Shown: positions 21,773 to 31,647 of the stretch, piece by piece
Numbering within the stretch: the stretch's first letter is position 1
Layout of the letters: each line of letters opens with the position of its first letter
Assembly: GCA_905221605.1 (NCBI GenBank)
Contig: CAJNDS010001079.1
Span: forward strand, 1 to 64,000
DNA from: Symbiodinium natans
Taxonomy: Eukaryota > Sar > Dinophyceae > Suessiales > Symbiodiniaceae
Direction: 5' to 3'
DNA: 64,000 nucleotides
Notes under the pieces: generated by a model
Told to the model about the DNA's origin: nothing
The model's database searches: none
The model's input: the letters and a program-made list of their open reading frames with translations, nothing else
Made by a program: the position numbers and the translations under genes

Positions 21773-23377
21773 ATGGCTAGCCCAGACAGCCAAGAGACCC
21801 TGACCCTCGACGGTGAGGCAGAAGTTGAGGAGACTCTAGTCATGCCCGAGAATCCTCCTGCTGCTGCAGAGACACCAGCAGCAACAACGTCGGCAGAGCA
21901 TCCGGCTGCAGTGCCTGCCAACAAAGTGGAGGTGCCATCGGGTGTGAACATGTCGCTTGCCGTGGAGAACTATGCAAAGCACCATTCCCTTTCCCCGGAC
22001 GATGTGAGTCATGCCCAGGTGCTGAACTCTGTTGAAGGGGTCTACCATTGGTGCACTGCACATCAGGACATGTCGGCACGGGGCCCAGCAGCCCAAGCCC
22101 TGAAGAGGGCTTTGAAGTGGCAGCCCGATCTTGAGAAAGCTTATGGCTTGTTAAAGGACTCAATGAAAGTGGACTTTAGGAAGGCTTGGAGTTCCACAAA
22201 GAAGTTCGACTTCGTTCGCTCCGAGAAATCCAGTTCCAACAGCTTTCTCAAGAGAAGAGAGGAGGCTGGCCGCTTCGTGACGGAACTCCAACTCTTGGCC
22301 ATTTTGGGGGGCGATTGCCCAGAGGCGAAACGACAGTGCCAGCACTACATGCAGATGTGCAGCCGGCCCGAGCTCAAGGAGCTTCGTATGGGTTTTGTTG
22401 GGTTGCATTTTTCCTCATACTTTTGCACCAATAATTAGTTGCAATTGTTTGTCAATGTTCCTCGTGCACAGGAGTATTGCACAGTCTACAACACGTGGCT
22501 GGATGCCCCGACGTTCTTCTGGGTCCAGACCCTCATTTCCACATCGAATGTGCAAGAGTGGAAGGCTAAGGTAACCATCGAGGCCACGGACGTGCTCCCA
22601 AATTCGTGGGCTGCCAAGATCGAGGCCTGTAAAGCTATGAGGGCTTACTCGGTGCAGGAGAATGTGAGGCTGCAAGATGTCACAGAGGACATGGTCAAGG
22701 CCACACAGCTCGGCTTGAAGGGGTACGCATCCCTCTACAGCACCCTTCCTGCAGCTGCTCCCAAGAAAGGAGGCGATGGAACCAACAATCATCCTGCACC
22801 CCCGGCCCCGCCTGGGAACAAGAGGAGGCGAGGCGAGCCAGATGCAGCCGATGATTCAGTGCCTGCCGAGCCCGAGAAGAAGGCCCGAGGAAAGAAGGAC
22901 AACACGGGCGCAAAGAAGGAGAAGGAGGTCAAGGAGTTCCTTGCTATGGAGCAAGCAGCAGACAACGTCATGAGTAAGCTGGCTACTGCTATGGGCAAAG
23001 ATCCTTCTTGGTATGCTTGGGCGACCGAAGCCGTTACAAAGTACAAGGCACACAGGACAACCTTGCTTCGGGGCTACTGTGACGAGGCTTTTTTTCAAGC
23101 GGTCAAAGTGGCCGCTCTCAGTCCCAAAGAGACTGCAAAGCTAAAGAAAGAGTATCAGGATGAGTATGTAGGCAAGTTGGTTCAGTTCGTGACGACAATG
23201 GGGCCACTTATTCAGCAGATGGCTGAAACGGCTTTCCAGATTGAACACATGGCTTCAGCCAAACGCTCGGCTGCTGAGAGCTTGAAAAGCCAGTGGCAAG
23301 CCCCGAAAGCAAAAGCAAAGCCCAGGTCCAAACGTGTCAGTCGCACGAGCTCGTCCAAGAGTTTGCCCTCTGTGTAG
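21773..23377 (+). CDS. Transposon gene D: unknown basic protein, two exons
   Basis: Exon 1 starts at ATG 21773 (MASPDSQETLTLDGEAEVEE, acidic then Ala/Pro rich) and is coding to about 22390. A short intron of about 70-85 bp ends CACAG at 22471, and exon 2 runs 22472-23377. Exon 1 holds a helical region (VYHWCTAHQDMSARGPAAQA and following). Exon 2 starts EYCTVYNTWLDAPTFFWVQT, then has a Pro-rich linker, a bipartite basic segment (GNKRRRGEPD and KKARGKKDN) that looks like a nuclear localisation signal, a helical region and a Lys/Ser-rich tail. The donor is uncertain; several GT positions near 22388-22400 are possible. I do not recognise a family. It may be a transposon DNA-binding or accessory protein (inference from position just before the transposase). 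Confidence 0.55.
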
Positions 23378-23537
23378 GCCGAGCCTACAGCTTCGTTTTC
23401 GTGGGTTGCAAGCAGCAGATGTTCCGAAGGGAAGGGTCAGGGCTTGGGGCTTACTTTAGGGTTTCTTGCTATTGGTTCCACCCGTGTAAAAAGACCACAG
23501 TTATATGAACCCTAAGTTTTAAAAATCCTAGCAGCAC

Positions 23538-23990
23538 TGGAAACCCTAAACCCCCTAAACCCCCTAAACCCCCTAAATCCCCTAAACCCCTAAACCCCCT
23601 AAACCCCCTAAACCCCTTAAACCCCCTAAACCCCCTAAACCCCCTAAACCCCCTAAACCCCCTAAACCCCCTAAACCCCTTAAACCCCCTAAACCCCCTA
23701 AACCCCCTAAACCCCCTAAACCCCCTAAACCCCTATGACAACCTTTGCTAAAAGGCCCACCCCGGTTTTGCATATTAAAGCCCAAGGCCACAGAAACGAA
23801 GATGTAGGGTTTAGCTAGGCTTTAAGGGTTTAAGGTTTAGGGCTTAGTAGTTAGTAGGGTTTAGGGTTTAGGGTTTAGGGTTTAGGGTTTAGGGTTAGGG
23901 TTTAGGGTTTAGGGTTTAGGGTTCAGGGTTCAGGGTTTAGGGTTTAGGGTTTAGGGGGTTTAGGGGGTTTAGGGGGTTTAGGGGTTTGTT
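23538..23990. repeat. Head-to-head telomere-like arrays between genes D and E
   Basis: 23538-23736 is an array of an octamer variant, CCCCTAAA, with rare CCCCTTAAA. After about 120 bp of other sequence, 23855-23990 is TTTAGGG in the opposite orientation, ending in TTTAGGGG units. A minus-strand frame through the first array (GLGGLGGL) is an artefact. Confidence 0.9.
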
Positions 23991-24278
23991 ATTTGTCCCT
24001 ATACTGCTACAAGTAGCTTAGGCTTATTCCCACCACTTGTACAAAAGCATTCCTGCTGCTTGTGTCGGGGCTTTCCGGGTCTTCTCATTGTCTTCCTATG
24101 AAGGCAATCGCAGCCCGATGGATTGGGGATTGCTCGTCAAAAGCGCGGCAAAATGATCGGAGGCTCATGTGTGCTGGGCCCCCCGATATGTCAATCATGC
24201 AGAGCATTACGTTTCTTCGACCATGCATCTACGAATCTACATGCAGCTCCGGCCCGTGTGTAGCTGTCGGGTGGCATC

Positions 24279-26839
24279 ATGAGCTTCAAGAGAGCCAGGG
24301 CAGAGCAGCAGTCCGGGGGTTATGGGTTGGATGATGCCTGGGTCTGTGATGCAGATAGAGACTTAGAGGTTCAGGCTGGGGCCAATTTCCGGAAGTTGCT
24401 ACTCGAGAAGTACACCGACGGTTCTTTCACTGCTGCTGACACCTGCCTTCTTGCTTTCTTTCACACAGCATCTGGTGGCATCGGAGCTGAAGATCTCGGG
24501 CTCGCACCGGAGCAAGCTTCCCGACACGGCTCCGAACACTTGAGGTTCCAAGCCCCATATAGAACCCAACCCCTATCCCCCTGAACCCTTTCGAATAAAC
24601 CGTTTTTGTTTTTTGGGTATAGCCCTCAAACCCAAGCCTTTCCCGCAAGGTGCCACCTTCGCAAAGAGTTTTCAGAACCCCATGTGCAATGGATCAAAGT
24701 GCCCATGAACACCAAGAAGTCAATTGGAAGGACTGCTGTAGATCACCCCAGTCGTGTTCCTTCATGTATGATCCGGGAAGAGCTTCGAAATCTACAGATC
24801 TTGGGGCCCAGGCATGCTCCAGAACCTGATGTCGCCAAGTTTCTTGAAAGTGATCGCACGCTGGGCGACCTCTATGAAAAGCATCCCGTCACGGTGCAGG
24901 GCCTGGCCGAAGGTTTTGGCAGAGAACACATTGTACCTATCTCCGTTTACTTTGATGGGGTCCAGTATTCGAAGAATGAAAACTTTCTGGGTTTCTACAT
25001 TACTAATCTCCGAACAAAGGAGCCACGGTTGGTGTGGCTTCTGAGTGCCCTGAAGTGATTTAGACGCCTTTGCTTCACATAGGGTTTTTTTATCGAGTTT
25101 CGGGTTTAGGATTTTATGTTCGTTTTGTTTTCTAACCAGTTTATATAGTCGTACAACAGCAAGATTCCTGAAGAAAGGATTGTCCGACTTGTGCACTTGT
25201 GGTTGTCGGGGATGGTGTTCGGCATGGCCATTGCTGGAGTTCTTCAGACAGGATGTTTCAACTCTTCACGACGACCTCAGACTGGCCATCGTGGATTTCA
25301 AAGCCGACTGGCCAGCTCTAGTGGAGATTTGTGGCTTACGAACATGGAGTCATAGTCTGCATTGTTGCCCTTGCTGCCTGTGTCCTAAGACGGACTTGCC
25401 GAAAGTTGGGCATTTCTCGTTGATGTCCTGCCCATACCCTTTATTGGACAACGAGGCGATGGCTGAGATTTTAGATAAGAGCTTCAAGGACTTTAGGGTT
25501 CAACGGTTTAGGGTTTCAGAAGGGTTTAGGGTGTAGGGTTTAGGGCCTTTATAGGGTCTAGTTCAATCCGGAAAAGGCAAGTGTCGGTTTAGGCTAATGT
25601 AGTTCCACACTCAACCTCTTCAAAACCCGAGCTATCTTTAGATCTTTATGAATGTAGGCTGGCTGGTCGCAGGAGGTAACAATCTTGAATGGGGAGATGC
25701 AGAAGGCCATCTACAGGATATTGGTGTATCGTAGCAAGAGAGGGCAAGCTCTTGGCCGAACTTTGCAACAAGCTTTTGAACCACTGGGCCTCCCCAAAGG
25801 AGCACGATTGGAGCCAAGCGCCCAAGTTCCTGATGTTGGACTCTTCGAAACACTGGAGTGCCCGTTCGTTTGCCAGTTCTATGTGGGGGGTCCCCATGGT
25901 AGGGTGCTACACGACTCACCTTTCCTGAAAATCCCGGGTGTCGATCTATCTACTTGGTGCATTGATTTGCTACATTCCTGGCACTTTGGACCTCTATCAA
26001 CTTATGTTACAGTGACTTTACAACACCTTTTGCAGTCTCCAATTTGGAAGTCATCGATTCCGGGCTTAGACAAGGACGAGAACAGCAAGCTATCCCTGAT
26101 GGCATTGAAAGCAGAGTTGTGGACCCACTACAAGAACCGGCGCAACCGAGATCCGAATTGGAAGAAGAAGGGATCCGAGGCAAACCAGTCCTGAATATCA
26201 GCCCTCAATCTCCCGAAAACCTTAAGCAATTGTCTTCGCAACTTTGCCCGCTAATTTCTAGAACCCCTTATAATCACCCTAAGCCCTGAGCCCCAAGCCC
26301 TAAGCCCGAAACCCAAAACCCTGCAGGTTTGGAACCTCACTTTGAACATGTTGTCCGACAAGTACCTTAAAGCCAAAGCAGCCGAAACCCATGGTCTGTT
26401 AGGTTTTGTTCTGGAGATGTTGCAGAAGCATGCAAGCACTTTGTCAAGCACTGGTACCCAGCAAGATCAAGTACGGTTTCAGTTGCTCACACATGCTGGG
26501 GTATCTGCTGAAGCTTTCGATGGTGTTCTTGCTTCGCACGAGCGAAAGATCGATCAGAGTGTCGCCGAAGACCTTTTCAGCCACTACAATCGGTTCATTG
26601 TTCTTTGTGATCGGGCCGGCTTGCCAATCTTGCCCAAGGCTCACCTTATGTACCACTGTGTGCAGCGATCGCCTGCAAAAGGGAACCCTCGTTTGTACAC
26701 GACTTACGTTGACGAAAGCTATAACGGAGCTATCGCTCGAGTCTGTCGCTCTGTGCACCGGAGAGGTTGGGCACTCGCTGTCTATCGTAAGCTTGAGATG
26801 ATTGAGCAGATGCAGGCCAAAGCCGAGGATCCCTCTTGA
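24279..26839 (+). CDS. Transposon gene E: DDE-like transposase, about five exons
   Basis: Coding blocks at about 24279-24500, 24640-25058, 25150-25495, 25685-26194 and 26336-26839, in different frames and separated by short introns that include TTTAGGG-type sequence. Block 2 has VPISVYFDGVQYSKNENFLG, a beta strand ending in Asp as in the first catalytic position of RNase-H-fold transposases (compare the DG motif of TNP2/CACTA). Block 3 has a cysteine cluster (CTCGCRGWC, later CCPCCLCPKTD), probably zinc-binding. Block 4 has LSTWCIDLLHSWHFGP, a likely second Asp. Block 5 has YTTYVDESYNGAIARVCRSV, a likely catalytic Glu. The proposed D-D-E residues lie near 24955, 25963 and 26715. The pattern matches transposase-like proteins I associate with dinoflagellate genomes; the superfamily is not assigned. 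The stop is at 26839. Confidence 0.6.
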
Positions 26840-27850
26840 GCCTTTTCTGTGCTCTTCTTTTGCTTTTGACAGCAAGGGCACTTTGAGCCACACGAGTTGG
26901 CTACACTAAGCCCCTACACCTTAAAACCCCCAGTGGCATTCCCTTTCCTTACTATATTCGTCCCAGAAGAAACCTCAAACACTCAGCCCTTGCTGTCTAG
27001 GGGTCGGGGCTGGGGATAAAGCTTGCCGAGCTGCAGTCCACCGCCAGCAGCAGCCGAAAGGTGAGAATTGGAAGAGGGAGGGTTGAGGGTTGGGGTTTGG
27101 GGTTTGGGGCTTAGGGCTTAGGGTTTAGGGCTTCGGGCTTAGGGCTTTAGGGCTTAGGGCTCTGGGTTGAGACCTTATAGGGCTGAGGGTTTATAGGGGT
27201 CAGGGCTGAAGGGTTTGGGCTTCGGGCTTCGTTAGGCTTCGGGTTCAGGTTGTGGGGTTTGCAGTTCGCGGAGTTTAGGGTGTTTGGGAACCGTCTTTCA
27301 GGTTTGAGGTTCTGTTTTGGGTTGAGGGTCTATAGAGGTGGTCACCAAAGCTCTTTGTTTCACAGCCCCAACTCGACCTACACCCTATAGCTATCGTAAC
27401 CCCAAGCCCCAAACCCTAAGCACTTATATTTGTTCGACCCTTGAAGGGTTTGGGATTTAGGCTGATAGGGAGGCCGAAACTCTGAACCCTTAACTTCCAA
27501 ACCTTGAATTCCCAAAGTTGCCCAAGGCCCAAACCCTGTAAAGCCGTATTCGTGCAATATCCTTATACATACAAACACACAAGGCCCAGAAATCCTCAAC
27601 CCCTATATAGCAGATAAGTATATATTTTTTGATAAGGCCGAGATGGTTCCAGAAAAAGATCAGGGCCTTATAATATACAGTTTTTTTTTGTTTGGCTCAA
27701 GACCGGCAGGCTCGCTCGGGCATCATGAGCATTTTTCCAGGTGCACACAGCCAAGTTCCTTAAATTTGCTGGCCATTGCTGGAAATACCAGTGGCAACGG
27801 GGAAAGCTCGATTCTTGTTTTTTGTTGGTGTGGCCATGGCAATGTTGCAC
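26840..27850. other. Transposon 3' region, no supported gene
   Basis: Degenerate TTTAGGG-derived sequence at 27080-27340, then unique sequence. A spliced-leader-like 11-mer lies at 27691-27701. Confidence 0.5.
27691..27701 (+). other. Spliced-leader-like 11-mer after a T run
   Basis: TTTGGCTCAAG, preceded by a run of nine T and a G. It equals the last 11 bases of the dinoflagellate spliced leader. An 11-mer would be expected by chance at about 0.03 per 64 kb on both strands. Confidence 0.4.
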
Positions 27851-27927
27851 GGTTCCATTTTTTGAAGGCGGTTCCATTTTTGACACGGCGGTTCTGTTTT
27901 CCTATCTTGAGCAGGGTTCCATTTTTT
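27851..27927 (+). repeat. Right subterminal repeats GGTTCCATTTT
   Basis: Four copies (three GGTTCCATTTTT and one GGTTCTGTTTTC), the last merging into the terminal inverted repeat. They are in the same orientation as the left-end copies rather than mirrored. Confidence 0.7.
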
Positions 27928-27948
27928 GGATCCACGCGGTGGTCTGGG
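27915..27948 (-). repeat. Right terminal inverted repeat
   Basis: Read inward from 27948: CCCAGACCAC, five unmatched bases, then GGATCCAAAAAATGGAACCC. Followed outside by the AT duplication at 27949-27950. Confidence 0.85.
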
Positions 27949-27950
27949 AT

Positions 27951-30539
27951 CGGGCTTCCAACCATCACTTTGCAAGATGCTGTGTGCGCGCCGAGCTTCA
28001 GTGTTCAGGAATGTATGATCTGCGACACACTCCATAATCTCGTCAATTGGACGACTCAGCAACATCCCAGTGATTTTGCCCACATAGTCCTTATCTATTG
28101 TTTCATCTTCCAGGAGATTTCTATAGATCTTTTCTCCATAGAGCTGCCTCTGCTCAGCTTCCTCTTGTTCTTTAGAGGATGTTTTTGAATCGGCAAACCA
28201 CTCACGGGACTGCCGTTCTTCCGACTTCCAGTCCCATTGACCGTCGGAACCTTGGTACCATTGACCAGTCTGCCATGAGCCTGTCCACCATGTGCCATGT
28301 ACCCCAGCCGCTGTCTTTGCATTTGCGCAGCGTCGAAGAGGAGTCCTCCTCATCCTCCTCCTCCAAAACCAGGAAGGTATCCAAGATCACGGTACCATCA
28401 TCATCCACTCTTTCCACTGTTCCATTGACAGTGTCACCAATTTTGAAAGCATGTGTATCTTTCCCTTCCGCAGGAATCAATACGTCTATATCGCCATGGT
28501 CCAAAAAAGCTCCATGTACATTGATGCAGCGCACTAGACCATTGATCCGATCTCCCTTTTGGTAGAAATGCTTCCCAGGTGTATCCAAGGCTCCCTCTTT
28601 GGGCACTTTCTTCGTTGGTTCTTCAGAAACCGGAATTGTTTCTTCGGCTCCCGGAACGTCCCTTGGTTCCACCTTGGGGGCAAGCTTCTTGTCCTGCTCC
28701 ACGAGTCCCACAAGCTCATCCACTTTGTGCTCCTGGAGGTCAGAACCATCCTCTTTTCCAGCCAATGGCTTTGCCTCATCCGTTACAGCTCGCTCGGTGT
28801 CGACTTCCGGCAAGCTTTCAGATGGCAACACTTCTCCCTTCCTGGGAGTGGACCCACCATTGGAGTCCTTTTTCAAACCTTCTGCAGCAGGCAAATTTCC
28901 TTCCACTACACAGGGCTATTGGATTGGTCATCCGCGGTAGGCATATTTTCTTCCACCGCAGGCTCCTTTGGCTCCATGGTTTCCAAAAGAGAATCACCAC
29001 TGTTGTTGACCACAGCTGCCGCATTGGCTCCGGTGTAGCCTTCGCCATTTCGTTCCTGGCTGCTGACTTCAGGCTGCACCAGTGCGTCCACCTGTGAACC
29101 TCCATCGTCAGCTGCTACGGAGACCTGCGCCCCATTGTTGCAGTCATCCGCGGAACGTGACACCATATACGCCTCAACCCGTGCTTTTTCTGCACTCCAG
29201 GTACTATCTGGCACATTGACCCGCGCTTCATTGGCGCTCCAGGCCTCATCTTCCCGATCGACCGTGTCTCCAGCAGTTTCAGAAGCTTCCTTTTTCCCTT
29301 GAATGGCAGAACTCTTAGCACCAAACGAAGAGACCTCCTCAGTCGTAACGCACGATTTTTTCCCTCCGTCATCCAAATCTCCAGGACCATCTTCCTGAAC
29401 GACAGGTACCACATCCACCACTCGCTCTTCTGCAGCCGACACAGTTCCAATCTCCGCATTGGGCATTTTGTCCTCTGGACCCACAGATTCCACCGCTGCC
29501 ACACCCTCAGAAAGCGCTTCCGTTTCTTCCCGATCCAGATGTTCTCCAGCGATGTCTGCTTGGTTTCCAGAAATTCCTTCCTCTTCAGGAGAACCCGAGG
29601 TCTGGGCGTCAGCACCACCCCTAAGACCGCTATCCCCGATAGTAAAGGAAAAAACCTTTTCACTTACACTATTTACACCGCTGTTCACACTTTCCATGCT
29701 ACCCTGCTGTGCCCTAGAAGACTCAGTAGGTGACGAGGACGAGGTAGCACCCGGCGCTGGCTCATCTTCCACAGGGACAATGCCCATTCCAACACCTGGC
29801 ACCTCGCTATTTCCAGCCATTCCAGTCTTCTTAGGCAACACCCATTGGGTATCTCCAGTGTCCAAGCAGTAAAGATATATTCTCTTCCATCATCATGAAA
29901 ATGGCGCTCCCACGTCTTCCCATCGCAGTCGATGATCGAAAAATCAGCAGCTTGAGACAATTTGTCTCCCCCAGCAGCATCTAAGTCTTCCTCTGACTCC
30001 TGCCGTATTCTCGCTGCTTCCAACTCCAGGATTTCTCCTTCACTCATCACCATAGCAACAGGAACGACTCCTTCTGCGTCCCCAGTAACGAGGATACTGC
30101 TTTTTGTCGCAGCAACAGGCGCAGTTTCCTCTGCTTCACCTGTCGACAGATCGCCACTTTCAGCCGCGAAGCTCACTTTGTTGCGAGCTCGCTTGGAAAC
30201 AGGGATAACATCCCCAACCAGCTCTGCCTGGCACTCTTGCTCCACCATCTTCGATGTAGAGGAGCTTGTTTTTGACGCTCCCGTTGATTCCGCAGGTTCC
30301 GCAGCTCGAAGACAAAGCCCATGTTTGCTCAGAAGGCGTAGCAAAGCTACTTCCATCTGGTCTTCCAGTCCTTCCACCACCAGCTTCTCTTCGCCACGCG
30401 TACCACCAGCATCAACCAGAGCTTCCACATTGGGAACTATTTTTTCACCTGTTGCAGACCTTTTGACACCACCTTCACCTTGTTCGCCCACATTGGAGCT
30501 TGATGGCGCCGCACCAGTCTGTAGCCAATTGGTGGCCAT
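27951..30539 (-). pseudogene. Giant CCCH ORF, 5' part (minus copy), frameshifted
   Basis: The start ATG is at 30539 (MATNWLQTGAAPSSSNVGEQ), 51 bp downstream of the primer site. It encodes a long acidic, probably disordered N-terminus, then a WW-like motif (TWERHFHDDGREY), a second long acidic stretch and an S1-like RNA-binding domain (GLVRCINVHGAFLDHGD ... GDTVNGTVERVDDDGTVILD). A Trp/Gly-rich patch and a helical segment follow, up to the DNA-transposon insertion. Compared with the plus copy, the frame is broken three times: +2 near 29871 inside the WW-like motif, +2 near 28910 and +7 (a CATGGCA-type duplication) near 28293. It is therefore a pseudogene independently of the transposon. The rest of the gene resumes at 15083. 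Confidence 0.8.
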
Positions 30540-30589
30540 TGCTTCAAGCTACCAACCTAAAGCCGAAACACAAACCGCAGGGAACCTAA

Positions 30590-30604
30590 CTTGGGCTCAT
30601 AACC
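30590..30604 (-). promoter_or_regulatory. Primer-binding site, tRNA-Met anticodon arm
   Basis: The plus-strand sequence CTTGGGCTCATAACC directly abuts the 5' LTR at 30605. It equals the anticodon stem-loop of eukaryotic initiator-type tRNA-Met (GGG, loop CUCAUAA, CC), so the coding strand is its complement. Drosophila copia and yeast Ty5 prime from a half tRNA cut in this loop. Confidence 0.8.
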
Positions 30605-30825
30605 TACGGGGGGCAACCGAAGGAGGACAGGGAACAAAACAGTCAACCCCAACAGAAGCCCTTGATCCCCTGGACCAACAAACAACAAACCAACCCAAAA
30701 CACCAAGCACCCTTTCTTCTCCAGGCGCATGGCCCGATCCTTGAGCCAAAAAATTAGTACCGGGTTCATTGACCCTTTATTCTTTATCACCAACTCTTTT
30801 CTTTAATACAAACTGCAGCTCCGCA
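30605..30825 (-). repeat. 5' LTR of minus-copy retroelement
   Basis: Apparently identical to 9293-9513. Outside it are CCCTA (30826-30830) and further CCCTAAA units. The spliced-leader-like segment lies at 30740-30763. Confidence 0.9.
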
Positions 30826-31647
30826 CCCTAAACCCTAAACCCTCTAAGCCCTAAACTATTAAGGACTGTTAGTATAAGGGGGAACATCCCAAGGTTTAGG
30901 GACACAAAGAGTTCCGCGCCACCCTCAGCTCTAGAAAGCAAGGCCCGGTCTTACCTAGGGTTTAGGGTTTAGGGTTTAGGGTTTGGGGTTTAGGGTTTAG
31001 GGTTTAGGGTTTAGGGTTTAGGGTTTAGAGCTAGACTCAAATTCTGCAACCCCAAGAGAACAAACCCTGAGCTTGGGTTGTTCTCCCTGATTTAGCCTAG
31101 GAATGCAAAGGGTGCCCCTTTTGGTTTAAAGTTGCTAGGGTTTAGGGTTTAGGGTTTGGGGTTTAGGGTTTAGGGTTTAGGGTTGAGGGTTAAAAGGGAA
31201 CCTAAACCCTAAGAAAAAGGGAATGCGGGCCTACTCTAAGTCCTAGCTGAAGTACTAAGCACCGCAATAGGTATTGGTAACAACACTTCCCCTTAAGCAT
31301 TGCAATCCGTGCTACAGGCTGTTGCTATGGGTGGCGCGGAACATCCTGGACTGTTAGCAACGACAAACCCATGCACCCCATAAACCACATGAACCCAAAC
31401 CGTATCCTACCTTTGGAGTAGACCCTGGAAAAAAAGTATATACTTTTTAGGTATAAGTAGCTATAATAGGAACCCAGAACCAAATAAAGTATTAAAGTAC
31501 AGTACTCCAAAACCCAGGTATAAACCCGAACTCTAAACAACCTCAAACCCAAGAGGCCACCAACAAACTCAGATTTCCAAAGCCCTAAACCCTAAACCCT
31601 AAACCCTAAACCCTAAACCCTAAACCCTAAACCCTAAACCCTAAACC
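30826..31647. other. Telomere-like background between retroelement and HMG-B
   Basis: Holds TTTAGGG arrays at 30955-31027 and 31137-31187, a CCCTAAA array at 31580-31650 and a half copy of MITE family M1 at 30858-30893, which is joined directly to telomere-like repeat. No supported gene. Confidence 0.6.

Larger units (their letters stand above)
15086..27948 (+). mobile_element. 12.86-kb DDE DNA transposon with terminal inverted repeats
   Basis: The ends are perfect 10-bp inverted repeats, CCCAGACCAC at 15086-15095 and GTGGTCTGGG at 27939-27948. Inverted similarity extends about 20 bases further after a 5-bp mismatch (GGATCCAAAAAAT at both ends). It is flanked by AT duplications and splits a reading frame that is contiguous in the plus retroelement copy at 39955-39972, so the boundaries are set by an empty site. 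Five multi-exon plus-strand genes lie inside, including a DDE-like transposase and a GIY-YIG-like nuclease. A 2-bp duplication fits CACTA-like (CMC) or ISL2EU-type families; I cannot assign it further. Confidence 0.85.
9293..30825 (-). mobile_element. Copia-type LTR retroelement, minus copy, interrupted
   Basis: Two direct 221-bp repeats (9293-9513 and 30605-30825) appear identical base for base. CCCTA lies immediately outside both, a 5-bp target duplication of the Ty1/copia size. Inside the 5' LTR is a primer site complementary to the anticodon arm of tRNA-Met; inside the 3' LTR is a polypurine tract. LTR ends on the coding strand are TG...TA rather than TG...CA. Removing the 12.86-kb DNA transposon (15086-27948) leaves about 8.2 kb of interior. 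That interior encodes one giant RNA-binding-like ORF and has no visible protease, integrase or reverse transcriptase. It is therefore probably non-autonomous and mobilised in trans (inference). The ORF is now broken, although the LTR identity implies recent insertion or gene conversion. Confidence 0.85.

Noticed and set aside
23582-23791. GLGGLGGL minus-strand ORF
   Set aside because: Translation of the CCCCTAAA octamer array.
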